A stretch of 64,000 nt of DNA from a virus: positions 25,762-89,761 of the IMG/VR virus record IMGVR_UViG_3300032323_001868. One strand, 5' to 3'. A model generated the notes under the pieces. The model did no database searches and was not told the origin of the DNA. It saw only the letters and a list, made by a program, of their open reading frames with translations. The first letter of the stretch is position 1; each line of letters begins with the position of its first letter. Shown here in pieces: positions 1 to 6,422 of this stretch. The translations under genes and the position numbers were made by a program.

Positions 1-100
1 TAGTCCTATAGAAATGATGACTATTAACATAGTCAATCTTCTCAAGGTCTTGCATAAGACTTATCTCATGTATCTTCATATACTCAATGAAGGCATGCAT
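1..100 (-). CDS. Partial small early protein (C-terminus beyond left edge)
   Basis: An ATG at 98-100 overlaps the TAA of the upstream gene (TAATG) and opens a frame of 33 codons that runs off the left edge. The visible N-terminus begins MHAFIEYMKIHEISLMQDLE and looks helical. I do not recognise a family. The tight stop/start coupling supports it as the next gene of the - strand operon. Confidence 0.5.
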   Translation of the reverse strand, partial: MHAFIEYMKIHEISLMQDLEKIDYVNSHHFYRT

Positions 101-282
101 TAGATTACTTCTTCATCTAGTTCGACTTCATCTTCTTCATACTGTTCATCTACCTCAATAGAATAAACTTCAGGGAATCCGTAGTCCTCGTACTCCCAGC
201 CCATCTTTTCTGCTTCTTCTTCGTTGTCTGCTTCTACTTCGTAGTTGTATTCTACAATCACCTTCAGGTCATACATTGGCAT
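100..282 (-). CDS. Small acidic hypothetical protein (DpnD/PcfM-like)
   Basis: Sixty residues with a strongly acidic C-terminal half. The N-terminal strand followed by YEVEADNEEEAEKMG resembles the small beta-alpha DpnD/PcfM-like proteins found on phages and plasmids, which have no assigned activity. AGGAAA lies upstream of the MPM start; a second in-frame ATG two codons later is also possible. It is in the - strand operon driven from about 800. The family call is tentative. Confidence 0.6.
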   Translation of the reverse strand: MPMYDLKVIVEYNYEVEADNEEEAEKMGWEYEDYGFPEVYSIEVDEQYEEDEVELDEEVI

Positions 283-311
283 TGTGGGATTTCCTTTCTG
301 TGGTCTTAATA

Positions 312-524
312 TTAATTATAAGGGTTGGTGTTGATTTTTACAACTTTTGAGGATGTGATACTAATCACAGGGGCCATCTGTTCTGGCTCTACCGCTGTTC
401 TTACGACAAAGGTATCCAATGAGCAAACACAGGCGGGATCGTGATTAGGAGTCTTATTAGTGATAACTTCCATCAGGGCATCACAATCAGTACAAACATA
501 ACTATACTTGGTCCACATAGGCAA
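312..524 (-). CDS. Small zinc-ribbon protein
   Basis: Seventy residues. CTDCDALMEV near residue 11 and CVC near residue 33 give a four-Cys zinc-ribbon pattern; the rest is a short beta-rich tail. A good GGAGG Shine-Dalgarno precedes the ATG. The start lies inside the 3' end of the next upstream gene (502-621), typical of compact phage operons. Function unknown. Confidence 0.6.
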   Translation of the reverse strand: MPMWTKYSYVCTDCDALMEVITNKTPNHDPACVCSLDTFVVRTAVEPEQMAPVISITSSKVVKINTNPYN

Positions 525-621
525 CCTCCATTAAATAAGCATCAGTATCACATACATCACATAGGTGTACATAATCACTGTCGTCCCAATTAGACATACA
601 CATGTTACACCTGGTCATCAT
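502..621 (-). CDS. Micro zinc-ribbon protein, 39 aa
   Basis: A 39-codon frame starting MMTRCNMCMSN and containing a second CDVC pair 15 residues later, i.e. a CxxC-x15-CxxC zinc knuckle. Its ATG overlaps the TGA of the preceding gene (ATGATGA), and GGGAGG lies directly upstream. The 3' end overlaps the next gene by 23 bases. The four-Cys pattern and coupling argue for a real gene. Confidence 0.55.
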   Translation of the reverse strand: MMTRCNMCMSNWDDSDYVHLCDVCDTDAYLMEVAYVDQV

Positions 622-779
622 CCCTCCCAATATTGCATAATGGTATTCATTGTGATATGGAGATTGCAATCACAGTCTTCTCCACCCATGTTCTCATGGA
701 ACTCAAAGTGTGATAGGTTGTCCTCATAAATTTCCATTACGAGTTCTGATATTGTGTATGGTTTGTAGGTGGTAGTCAT
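618..779 (-). CDS. Hypothetical protein, 53 aa, first gene of operon
   Basis: Opens MTTTYKPYTISELVMEIYED and contains CDC in an acidic middle part. No recognised domain. It is the first gene after a well-formed promoter (TTGATT, 17 bp, TACAAT at 786-814), with the ATG 7 bases after the -10, so it may be translated from a leaderless transcript. Its stop overlaps the following zinc-ribbon gene. Confidence 0.55.
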   Translation of the reverse strand: MTTTYKPYTISELVMEIYEDNLSHFEFHENMGGEDCDCNLHITMNTIMQYWEG

Positions 780-785
780 ATATTA

Positions 786-814
786 ATTGTAGCCTAGAAC
801 CTGGGAAAAATCAA
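786..814 (-). promoter_or_regulatory. Sigma70-type promoter, early operon
   Basis: On the - strand: TTGATT (809-814), 17-bp spacer, TACAAT (786-791). It drives the operon reading towards position 1. The first ATG at 779 is 7 bases past the -10. Confidence 0.7.
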
Positions 815-901
815 CTCTATCGTAATTACTTTTTTAATTGTATTTATTTAGTTACTGATAAGTATGTCCTATTTGTACCATTTTGGAACGTCCCGCATTT
901 G

Positions 902-975
902 CGATCTGTACGGGACTTGAACCCGTGATCTCTACCGTGACAGGGTAGCGAATTAACCAACTATTCTAACAGACC
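902..975 (-). tRNA. tRNA-Asp (GUC)
   Basis: The 74-base - strand segment folds as a full cloverleaf. The acceptor stem GGTCTGT/ACAGATC has one G-T pair, the D stem is GAAT/ATTC, the anticodon stem is CTACC/GGTAG around loop CTGTCAC (anticodon GTC), and the T stem is ACGGG/CCCGT with loop TTCAAGT. The discriminator is G and CCA is not encoded. It lies just downstream of the DUF932 gene and a repeat hairpin. It is the only tRNA I found. Confidence 0.93.
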
Positions 976-977
976 AG

Positions 978-1000
978 TGAGCAGTTTTATTTCATGCTCA
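978..1000 (-). terminator. Repeat-family hairpin copy A after DUF932 gene
   Basis: TGAGCA (978-983) and TGCTCA (995-1000) form a 6-bp stem around an A/T-rich loop, 11 bases after the DUF932 stop. It is one of five near-identical hairpins in the first 6.5 kb, all followed by the sequence CAGGA on the + strand. There is no U-tract, so a role in RNA 3'-end formation or processing is inferred from position only. Confidence 0.5.
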
Positions 1001-1010
1001 GGAAATTGTA

Positions 1011-2027
1011 TCATGCTAGTTGCATGACATTCTGCACAACTTTCAGCAGACGATTCTTTTCTGCGTTGATAGCAGGGTCAAATCCACTTGCACTTGCAAG
1101 GATAGATTCGTTATTGCCACCTCGTGCTGTACGATACCAGTCAAGGCGTTCTGTAAGTGCATTGAAAGCGCCCCATGCAGAGCCAGCAATCATGCCGTTA
1201 AATTCGCCTGTGTAAATATCGTTGATAATATCTACCTTGTTCTCCCACTTCTTGACGGCACCCTTAGAATCTTTTTCAGGCTTAGGGTAAGCAGCGAGAA
1301 TAATATCGTTGAATTGCTTAGCATTGACTTCCTTCTCGAACATAGCCTTAGCCATGATGTCAAATTCGTCCATGTATGCATTAGCAAGACCAAGAGTCTC
1401 ACGAGCAATCTGCACTTTACCATTGGCAGTCTGCGTGTGGCGAATCTTGAATGATTGCTTGATACCATTCTTCTTCTTGCGTGAGCCTAGTGCAAGATTA
1501 AGAGTATTAGCGCACACCACACGAACAGGTGTAATGCTTGCTTGAATAGCGATTGAGCCATCGTGTGATGTGTTGATGAGCAAATAAGTCTTTACCTTAT
1601 CTGCAACACCGCTAGGGTCTAGTACAGTCTCACGCTCTAATGCAAGAGAGCCGAATACTACACGCCCACCCTTGATAGCGCCAGCGGTTTCCCAACGACC
1701 ACCACCATCTAGGATATTGTCACCGAATGAGAATAAGTCTTCATTCTGCAATACATGATAACGCTCACCAACTACACCAAGAACATCTGTCTGGGTATTA
1801 GTTGTAGGGTTAGTGCGTACGACATATTGGTATTCTTTGTCGCTTGTTAAGTGTGATGGAATTGGCATTTCTTCAAGACGAACATTCCAACCATTGAGGT
1901 TTGCAGCCTCTAGCATTTCTGCGGTTGTTTTTTCTTCTGTGAATACAGTACCCAATCCATGCCATGCAGGTTCACGGAAAGATGCAAAAGATGCCTTGCC
2001 GTTTTGTGATTCTAGGTCATGTGCCAT
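1011..2027 (-). CDS. DUF932-domain phage/plasmid-like protein
   Basis: 338 residues starting MAHDLESQNGKASFASFREP with the family hallmark PAWHGLG, then the LLINTSHDGS and RVVCANTLNLAL motifs typical of DUF932 (TIGR03299, phage/plasmid-like protein). Length is normal for the family. The activity is not established; homologues occur on phages, plasmids and integrative elements. AAAAGGAG lies 7 bases before the ATG and a sigma70 promoter is at 2060-2088. It has its own transcription unit, possibly read through into the tRNA. Confidence 0.88.
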   Translation of the reverse strand: MAHDLESQNGKASFASFREPAWHGLGTVFTEEKTTAEMLEAANLNGWNVRLEEMPIPSHLTSDKEYQYVVRTNPTTNTQTDVLGVVGERYHVLQNEDLFSFGDNILDGGGRWETAGAIKGGRVVFGSLALERETVLDPSGVADKVKTYLLINTSHDGSIAIQASITPVRVVCANTLNLALGSRKKKNGIKQSFKIRHTQTANGKVQIARETLGLANAYMDEFDIMAKAMFEKEVNAKQFNDIILAAYPKPEKDSKGAVKKWENKVDIINDIYTGEFNGMIAGSAWGAFNALTERLDWYRTARGGNNESILASASGFDPAINAEKNRLLKVVQNVMQLA

Positions 2028-2059
2028 GAGTGTTTCTCCTTTTTGTTGTTGATAATATA

Positions 2060-2088
2060 ACTATACACCAAGCCAGCGACATATGCAA
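2060..2088 (-). promoter_or_regulatory. Promoter of DUF932 gene with WTGTCR box
   Basis: TTGCAT (2083-2088), 17 bp, TATAGT (2060-2065) on the - strand. The first six spacer bases are ATGTCG (2077-2082), exactly 11 bp from the -10, as in five other early promoters of this window. Confidence 0.75.
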
Positions 2089-2114
2089 ATCAGGATAGTT
2101 AGATGTGTACAAAT

Positions 2115-2123
2115 CGGACATTT
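2115..2123 (-). promoter_or_regulatory. AAATGTCCG motif upstream of DUF932 promoter
   Basis: Read in the direction of transcription this is AAATGTCCGATTTG, about 27 bp upstream of the -35. The same motif in the same relative orientation precedes other early promoters (5050, 7441, 8482, 8643). Binding site inferred, factor unknown. Confidence 0.4.
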
Positions 2124-2192
2124 TTAAGGGTGTCGTAATTCACATCGTAAATACTTGACAAGATCAACTTTTGCGGGACGTGCAATAAAAAG

Positions 2193-2218
2193 TGAGCCGT
2201 TTACATGGACAATGCTCA
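2193..2218 (-). terminator. Repeat-family hairpin copy B
   Basis: TGAGC (2193-2197) pairs with GCTCA (2214-2218). It lies 52 bases after the stop of the 2270-2722 gene and follows a GCGGGACGT element (2173-2181) seen next to other copies. No U-tract. Confidence 0.4.
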
Positions 2219-2269
2219 GGTCCCTTGCCTAGTTTAAAGACATTCGACATGTCTATTAGTAGCCCCCTA

Positions 2270-2722
2270 CTAAATATTATCCTCTGCCTGAATTGAGCGG
2301 GTATCAACATTGAAATCATCGATTGAATAATCAAATGAGTCAACACTGAATTCAAGTGTGTTGGCCACATCATCTGCGTCAACATCAAATGGTACTTCAA
2401 TCTCAATCTCAAACTCTACAACTGCATTAACAGTTACAGTCTTGGTTAGTTCAAAGTCACCAATCTGTGCAAACATCTCTGCAACCTCGTGAGTGAACTC
2501 ACGGTTACCAAGGCATTCAATAACATATTCTTTGATTGCATCCTTGGTTGCTTGGTGTGCTCGTTGTTCTGCATACAATGATTGTGAGTGTTCGGATGAA
2601 CGGTCCTGCAATGAGACAATCATCGCATCCTTCTTCTCAATTAATTCCTGCAGCGCTACAGCCTGATTCTGAAGAAATTCTCGTGTCATGTAGTATTCAT
2701 TGGTTAGTACTGGCTGGTCCAT
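2270..2722 (-). CDS. Hypothetical protein with N-terminal coiled coil
   Basis: 150 residues. Residues about 10-65 are helical and charged (LQNQAVALQELIEKKDAMIV), consistent with a coiled coil. Residues 90-130 are beta-like and acidic with alternating hydrophobics (AVVEFEIEIEVPFDVDADDV), and the C-terminus is very acidic. I do not recognise a family with an assigned function. It is a single-gene unit with its own promoter at 2755-2783 and a hairpin downstream. Confidence 0.7.
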   Translation of the reverse strand: MDQPVLTNEYYMTREFLQNQAVALQELIEKKDAMIVSLQDRSSEHSQSLYAEQRAHQATKDAIKEYVIECLGNREFTHEVAEMFAQIGDFELTKTVTVNAVVEFEIEIEVPFDVDADDVANTLEFSVDSFDYSIDDFNVDTRSIQAEDNI

Positions 2723-2754
2723 GGGGGCCTCTTTCTGTTGTTGTTATTAATATA

Positions 2755-2783
2755 AGTCTAGCAGCGGGTACCGACAAATGCAA
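2755..2783 (-). promoter_or_regulatory. Early promoter with WTGTCR box
   Basis: TTGCAT (2778-2783), 17 bp, TAGACT (2755-2760) on the - strand. TTGTCG (2772-2777) directly follows the -35, 11 bp from the -10. Confidence 0.65.
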
Positions 2784-2855
2784 CTTAATGGTCTTAATAG
2801 TCTTACATATTGGGATGTGATTAATCTCACACTGCACGTCGCAAAAAACAGTGAG

Positions 2856-2878
2856 TGAGCAGTTTTATATCATGCTCA
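2856..2878 (-). terminator. Repeat-family hairpin copy C
   Basis: TGAGCA (2856-2861) and TGCTCA (2873-2878), 11 bases after the stop of the 2889-3059 gene; nearly the same sequence as copy A. Confidence 0.5.
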
Positions 2879-2888
2879 GGATATTTAA

Positions 2889-3059
2889 TTACTTAGATGT
2901 TTTCACCATTGCAAATCGGTGTGAGCCGTTTGCTAACTTTAGTGAAACTCTAGTAAGTTTAGAGTTGATAGGTGTGAAGTTGCTAATGCGACCAGTAACA
3001 CCTGTCTTGCTTGTGGTGAACAGATCACCGATTTGATATGTATATCCGCCTAGTGTCAT
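2889..3059 (-). CDS. Small beta-rich early protein, 56 aa (YxxGD family)
   Basis: A 56-codon frame beginning MTLGGYTYQIGDLFTTSKTG, preceded by AAAAGGAAAAAAC. The pattern YQIGD...TSKTGVTGRI...LTRVSLKL aligns with the 53-aa protein at 3776-3937 (YKVGD...SQKSKVTGTIVEI...TVRVKL), so the two are paralogues. The fold is probably a small SH3-like barrel; function unknown. A family hairpin follows its stop. Confidence 0.65.
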   Translation of the reverse strand: MTLGGYTYQIGDLFTTSKTGVTGRISNFTPINSKLTRVSLKLANGSHRFAMVKTSK

Positions 3060-3097
3060 TTGTTTTTTCCTTTTGTTAGTGGTGGTATTAAATTGTG

Positions 3098-3120
3098 TGA
3101 GCAGTTTTGGCTCTTACTCA
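3098..3120 (-). terminator. Repeat-family hairpin copy D (degenerate)
   Basis: TGAG (3098-3101) and CTCA (3117-3120) keep the flanks GTTTT and CAGGA of the family, but the stem is shorter or re-paired as GAGC/GCTC. It lies upstream of the 2889-3059 gene. Confidence 0.3.
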
Positions 3121-3199
3121 GGAGGTCTGCTTCTTTAGGTCTGCAGTAACCTTGCTCTATAGTATTTCTATTATCGCCCTAATCAGCCTGGCGAAATGA

Positions 3200-3219
3200 G
3201 TGGGGCTTTTACACCCCAC
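3200..3219 (-). terminator. Hairpin after the 3229-3651 gene
   Basis: GTGGGG (3200-3205) pairs perfectly with CCCCAC (3214-3219) across an 8-base loop, 10 bases after the stop on the - strand. It is a GC stem with only a short T-rich follow-up. The roughly 100 bases between it and copy D hold no gene I can support. Confidence 0.5.
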
Positions 3220-3228
3220 CCAACTTTG

Positions 3229-3651
3229 CTAGAGGTAGCGAGCCACCGCATTGTATGTTGAAGTATTAACTACTTCTTCATCTGTCATCTTGAGGATACG
3301 AATTGCGTTTGTGATTTCTTCCTTCTGCTCACGATATGTGTGCTGATGGATAACCTCGAAATCCTTAGTTGGCTCTGTTGGCATATCCTTTTCGGATACT
3401 GTCAAATCGAAGTCAATGTTAAGGCAGTTATTCCATGAACGATATGAAGTGCGGAAGTTTTCTGCCTTCTTGATGTTTGCTACTGCATAGTCAATAAGTT
3501 CCTTCTTATACTTCTCATACTGCTTTTGATACTTTGCTTCGTTGGCTTCTTGTGATGTGTAGTCTGCTTCTAGTTTAGCAAGTGCGCCTTCTAGTGCCTT
3601 GATTACCTTTGGTGTTGCGATTTTAACTGAGATTGCTTTTGCTCTTGACAT
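3229..3651 (-). CDS. Hypothetical phage protein, helical, 140 aa
   Basis: Begins MSRAKAISVKIATPKVIKAL. Residues 20-75 are rich in K, E, A, Q and Y and look like a long helical hairpin; the C-terminus is also helical. No catalytic motif is visible. The promoter at 3684-3713 is close to consensus, so it is probably strongly expressed. The lysine-rich N-terminus might suggest nucleic-acid contact, but that is speculation. Confidence 0.7.
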   Translation of the reverse strand: MSRAKAISVKIATPKVIKALEGALAKLEADYTSQEANEAKYQKQYEKYKKELIDYAVANIKKAENFRTSYRSWNNCLNIDFDLTVSEKDMPTEPTKDFEVIHQHTYREQKEEITNAIRILKMTDEEVVNTSTYNAVARYL

Positions 3652-3683
3652 GGTGTTCCTTTTCTTTGGTGGTTGATATTTCT

Positions 3684-3713
3684 ATTATAGGGGGTGGATA
3701 AGCCTTTTTGCAA
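3684..3713 (-). promoter_or_regulatory. Strong sigma70-type promoter
   Basis: TTGCAA (3708-3713), 18 bp, perfect TATAAT (3684-3689) on the - strand, driving the 3229-3651 gene. Confidence 0.75.
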
Positions 3714-3775
3714 CTTGCTTAGGTTGGTTCACGCCTCTTGTTTATAGTGGCTGTACGCTAACCACTATGAAAGGC

Positions 3776-3937
3776 TTACGCCTTCCAAGTTGTCCAGCGT
3801 GTTGAGCCATTTACATCTAACTTAACACGAACTGTGTCCTTTGATGTTGGTACGATTTCAACGATTGTGCCTGTGACCTTTGACTTCTGTGAAGTGTAAG
3901 TGTCGCCGACCTTGTATGTTGCTACTGCTACTGTCAT
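3776..3937 (-). CDS. Small beta-rich early protein, 53 aa (YxxGD family)
   Basis: The frame is open further upstream, but the start at 3935-3937 (MTVAVATYKVGDTYTSQKSK) is preceded by AAAAGGAAAAAAC and lies correctly downstream of the promoter at 3974-4002. The 53-aa product is a paralogue of the 2889-3059 protein, with alternating beta strands and a WTTWKA tail. Probably a small SH3-like barrel; function unknown. Confidence 0.7.
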   Translation of the reverse strand: MTVAVATYKVGDTYTSQKSKVTGTIVEIVPTSKDTVRVKLDVNGSTRWTTWKA

Positions 3938-3973
3938 GTTTTTTCCTTTTCTGTGTTGGTTTGTTATATTTCT

Positions 3974-4002
3974 AGTATATCCGAGAAATCTCAGAAATAC
4001 AA
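3974..4002 (-). promoter_or_regulatory. Sigma70-type promoter
   Basis: TTGTAT (3997-4002), 17 bp, TATACT (3974-3979) on the - strand. It confirms the short start of the 3776-3937 gene, because the longer frame would begin upstream of the promoter. Confidence 0.75.
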
Positions 4003-4126
4003 TTCCTAGCCTAGAGAATCTCATATTTTGAGACCCTTTCCCCTGTGATATAGGTCACAAGTTGCCTGTGATAAATAGGATAAGGAAACATATCCCTAGC
4101 CATAGTATGAATTTGTCCATAGTTCC

Positions 4127-4849
4127 CTACTTTTTGGTTGCACTAAATACTATATCAGATTTCTCATAAATACACAACTTGCAACTAGCGCATGCAGACC
4201 CTTTCTGTGAGATAAGTGGAATAGCCTTTTTATTCTCAGGGCACTTAGCCCCAGGCTTGCCTGTTAACTCCTTCATGTCTTCTTGTCCTATTAAGAAATT
4301 TTTGGCAAGGTATGCAAGGGAGATATTATGATCTGCTTTAAGTCCTATACCTATAGCCTTATTATCGCTATCTGTGGAATAGTATAGTGAAAGATTAGGA
4401 ATGTCTTTTAGAATAAGCGCTGCAGACTTAACTCTGGTATATACCCAGAATTGAATGTCTGGATACTTATCAACAACTACCTTCCATGCATATGCATAAG
4501 TATCATTAAAGAAATCTCCGTCCCAGTGGATACGGAATTGCTTAGGTGCATTGCGCTTATCGCACTCTGCATTAAAATCATTAATCATTTCATTAAGTAG
4601 ACGGACCATAGTTTCTCCGTCTGCATTGCGTAGTAGTTCCCAGTTATGCAATAGGTTTTTCTTTACTGTTGGGAATATCTTTTCTAACTTGCCTGCATAG
4701 CAAACACTTTCGCAGACACTAGTAGCGCCAGGACATGAATAGTTTTTACCTGCAGGTAATCCGAATGTGTTAGCGATACTTGCTTGTTTTCCATTAGGGG
4801 TGACGGCATTAGCAACTTTTCTATCTTTAGAGCGTAGTAGTTTAGTCAT
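4127..4849 (-). CDS. gp88-like cysteine-rich phage protein
   Basis: 240 residues. The N-terminus (MTKLLRSKDRKVANAVTPNG) and the Cys cluster SCPGATSVCESVCYAG near residue 38 match the 'gene product 88' family of actinobacteriophages. A second Cys cluster near the C-terminus (CPENKK...ACASCKLC) completes what may be a metal or Fe-S site. The middle part (RIHWDGDFFNDTYAYAW, FWVYTRVKSA) is conserved in the family. The biochemical role is unknown to me. It overlaps the small upstream gene by 8 bases, suggesting coupled translation. Confidence 0.8.
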   Translation of the reverse strand: MTKLLRSKDRKVANAVTPNGKQASIANTFGLPAGKNYSCPGATSVCESVCYAGKLEKIFPTVKKNLLHNWELLRNADGETMVRLLNEMINDFNAECDKRNAPKQFRIHWDGDFFNDTYAYAWKVVVDKYPDIQFWVYTRVKSAALILKDIPNLSLYYSTDSDNKAIGIGLKADHNISLAYLAKNFLIGQEDMKELTGKPGAKCPENKKAIPLISQKGSACASCKLCIYEKSDIVFSATKK

Positions 4850-4994
4850 GGTGGGACCCTCTTTCTTTTTTTAATTTTAGCATTAGCGACTGACATTTCT
4901 TTCTGTCATATTTCTTTTTATTAGGTACCGCAGAGGCCGCATTGCTACGGCGTAATTCCATAAGCCTGCGTAATTCCTCGGGTGTTTTTTTCAT
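4842..4994 (-). CDS. Small basic protein, 50 aa
   Basis: A 50-codon frame starting MKKTPEELRRLMELRRSNAA and ending KKERGSHHD, very rich in K and R. It sits between a good promoter (5001-5029) and the gp88-like gene, and its stop overlaps that gene's ATG. The start lies 7 bases after the -10, so the mRNA may be leaderless. Too short to assign; the charge suggests nucleic-acid binding. Confidence 0.6.
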   Translation of the reverse strand: MKKTPEELRRLMELRRSNAASAVPNKKKYDRKKCQSLMLKLKKERGSHHD

Positions 4995-5000
4995 ATAATA

Positions 5001-5029
5001 ATTTTAGCAAAAATCAGGGAAAAATACAA
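5001..5029 (-). promoter_or_regulatory. Promoter for the 4842/4127 operon
   Basis: TTGTAT (5024-5029), 17 bp, TAAAAT (5001-5006) on the - strand, followed 7 bases later by the ATG at 4994. Confidence 0.7.
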
Positions 5030-5049
5030 GTTGGTCTTAATTAGGGTAA

Positions 5050-5077
5050 ATCGGACATTTGTGGTGCGGGACGTCCC
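5050..5077. promoter_or_regulatory. AAATGTCCG motif next to a 14-bp perfect palindrome
   Basis: 5050-5058 is the ATGTCCGATTT motif in the same orientation as the downstream - strand promoter. 5064-5077 is GCGGGACGTCCCGC, a perfect palindrome located 8 bases after the stop of the 5085-5327 gene. The palindrome could be a short terminator stem or a dimeric operator. Confidence 0.45.
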
Positions 5078-5084
5078 GCCTTTG

Positions 5085-5327
5085 CTACTCGTCTTTTTCT
5101 ATATAAACATAGAGGTCAACATATGTGTCGTGTGCAATTGTTATTGTATCTGGTTCACCATACACATCAACACAATCGATAAAGTAATTGTCTCCAGTTG
5201 AATCAGAATTGATATCAATTACTTCGATGAGTTCATCATCAATCTTGATTAGATCATCAGGCATCAGAGAACCTGGTGTTAATTTATCTGCCCATACTAG
5301 ATCCATGTTGTTTATTGTATCAGCCAT
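5085..5327 (-). CDS. Acidic hypothetical protein, 80 aa
   Basis: Begins MADTINNMDLVWADKLTPGS. The segment LMPDDLIKIDDELIEVIDIN and the following alternating hydrophobics suggest a compact beta fold, slightly reminiscent of Hint/ASCH-type small barrels, but I see no catalytic residues. GAGGAC precedes the ATG. Last gene of its operon, ending at the 5064-5077 palindrome. Confidence 0.65.
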   Translation of the reverse strand: MADTINNMDLVWADKLTPGSLMPDDLIKIDDELIEVIDINSDSTGDNYFIDCVDVYGEPDTITIAHDTYVDLYVYIEKDE

Positions 5328-5402
5328 TTATTCGTCCTCTTCGCTAGAAATACATTCATAACAATCACAATATTTTGAGTGGGGAATAAAAAAATCTTCC
5401 AT
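5328..5402 (-). CDS. Possible 24-aa CDCYEC micro-protein
   Basis: A 24-codon frame MEDFFIPHSKYCDCYECISS fills the gap exactly between two genes: its start is 2 bases after the upstream stop and its TAA directly abuts the next ATG. Three closely spaced Cys could bind a metal. Its size makes it uncertain. Confidence 0.4.
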   Translation of the reverse strand: MEDFFIPHSKYCDCYECISSEEDE

Positions 5403-5403
5403 A

Positions 5404-5739
5404 TTACCCCTCATCATATTCTAGTGAGAGTGGGAAGTCATCAGACCCATCTTGCCAGTCATCGGCTGGCTCAATAAATACATCAAGGTGATGCTGGTCT
5501 ACGATAGCGTGTGCAGGTGCTTGAGTTTCTCCACGATAAAGAATCTGAAAGTCACCAACCTTCGGCATGTCAATCATGCGGTCATAGTCCTCATCATAGA
5601 AGGCGTCAATGGCTTCAATGCAAGGTTGCACCATTTCTGCGGGGACTGGAGGATAGTGATTAGCCTTAAGGTGATAGAGAATCTGAGTCTCCAAGTCAAG
5701 GACTTCTTCTTTAATTCCTAGTGCTGTAACTGAACCCAT
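5404..5739 (-). CDS. Actinophage-type hypothetical protein, 111 aa
   Basis: Contains QILYHLKANHYPPVPAEMVQ and CIEAIDAFYDEDYDRMIDMP, a pattern I associate with a conserved hypothetical family of actinobacteriophages. The N-terminal part is helical, the C-terminus acidic (DDWQDGSDDFPLSLEYDEG). No activity known. In operon with 5741-5956 upstream. Confidence 0.7.
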   Translation of the reverse strand: MGSVTALGIKEEVLDLETQILYHLKANHYPPVPAEMVQPCIEAIDAFYDEDYDRMIDMPKVGDFQILYRGETQAPAHAIVDQHHLDVFIEPADDWQDGSDDFPLSLEYDEG

Positions 5740-5740
5740 A

Positions 5741-5956
5741 TTACTTACCCCCTACATTTCCATTACGATAAAAGATTTTGGTGTGCATTTTGCCATTAGG
5801 CTCTGACAAGTTAATTGTGCGATATTCTTTTGCATCTCCATAGTCGTTGCATGCCATGAACGCACCAACGGCAGAAAGAGCATCACTATAGCGACCAACC
5901 CATTCAGGGCTAGTGCTATTGTCATTAGTTGAAGTAACTGAGTATAAGTATTCCAT
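5741..5956 (-). CDS. Hypothetical protein, 71 aa
   Basis: Begins MEYLYSVTSTNDNSTSPEWV. One alpha-beta domain, no recognised motif. The ATG overlaps the stop of the preceding 36-aa zinc-knuckle gene (TAATG), and AAAAGGAG lies upstream, so the start is secure. Confidence 0.65.
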   Translation of the reverse strand: MEYLYSVTSTNDNSTSPEWVGRYSDALSAVGAFMACNDYGDAKEYRTINLSEPNGKMHTKIFYRNGNVGGK

Positions 5957-6066
5957 TAGTTGTAACTCCTTTTACATTCTGAGCATAGATAGTTTAATTT
6001 GCAATAGCAACCTACTGCGTTTGGGCGGAGCATATCCGTTTCATAGTATTCGTCATAGAAATCCAT
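5956..6066 (-). CDS. Micro zinc-knuckle protein, 36 aa
   Basis: MDFYDEYYETDMLRPNAVGC leads to CYC and, six residues on, CSEC, giving a four-Cys cluster. Coupled by 1-base overlap to the next gene and 1 base downstream of the stop of the 6068-6217 gene. Function unknown. Confidence 0.55.
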   Translation of the reverse strand: MDFYDEYYETDMLRPNAVGCYCKLNYLCSECKRSYN

Positions 6067-6067
6067 A

Positions 6068-6217
6068 CTAGTTAGCCTCTTTTGTTAGGAATAGTTGGTC
6101 AATGTAGTCATAGCCTATCATGGCTTCTACCTCTCGGTCAAGGTAGCAACGGAAGCAATAGAGTTCGGTTACATCTACTGCATTTTCATTACACTGCATG
6201 CATACATGTGCGGTCAT
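6068..6217 (-). CDS. Micro zinc-ribbon protein, 49 aa
   Basis: MTAHVCMQCNENAVDVTELY is followed by CFRC: a CxxC-x12-CxxC zinc ribbon, then a helical tail. First gene of the operon transcribed from the promoter at 6248-6270; AAGAAGG precedes the ATG. Function unknown, possibly protein or nucleic-acid binding. Confidence 0.6.
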   Translation of the reverse strand: MTAHVCMQCNENAVDVTELYCFRCYLDREVEAMIGYDYIDQLFLTKEAN

Positions 6218-6247
6218 GGGAGCCTTCTTTCTTAAGTTGATATAAAT

Positions 6248-6270
6248 ATCCTATCATATGGGGGTGACAA
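6248..6270 (-). promoter_or_regulatory. Early promoter with WTGTCR box
   Basis: TAGGAT (6248-6253) with TTGTCA (6265-6270) 11 bp upstream; the usual -35 position carries a weak TTCACT. The spacer contains CCCCCAT, as does the promoter at 8433. Confidence 0.6.
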
Positions 6271-6333
6271 AGTGAAGTTCATAAGCCAAGTTCTGCGAAA
6301 ATTAATGGTGTGAACTTAATCACACTTAATGCC

Positions 6334-6373
6334 TGTGGATAACTACCTGGCTTGTGGATAACCCTGTGGAAAA
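6334..6373. other. Cluster of three DnaA-box-like sites (possible origin)
   Basis: Two perfect TTATCCACA boxes (complement strand, 6334-6342 and 6353-6361) and one TTTTCCACA (6365-6373) lie in the same orientation within 40 bases, in a gene-free stretch of about 205 bp. Three aligned boxes are unlikely by chance. A replication origin, a DnaA titration site or DnaA-dependent regulation are all possible. Confidence 0.55.
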
Positions 6374-6389
6374 CGGGACGTTGAAAATT

Positions 6390-6412
6390 TGAGCAGTTTT
6401 AGATCGTGCTCA
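6390..6412 (-). terminator. Repeat-family hairpin copy E
   Basis: TGAGCA (6390-6395) and TGCTCA (6407-6412), 11 bases after the stop of the 6423-6581 gene and right beside the DnaA-box cluster. Confidence 0.5.
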
Positions 6413-6422
6413 GGATTTTAGT

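Noticed and set aside
978-6412. CRISPR-like array from the repeated hairpins
   Set aside because: Copies are kilobases apart, follow stop codons and have no regular spacers.
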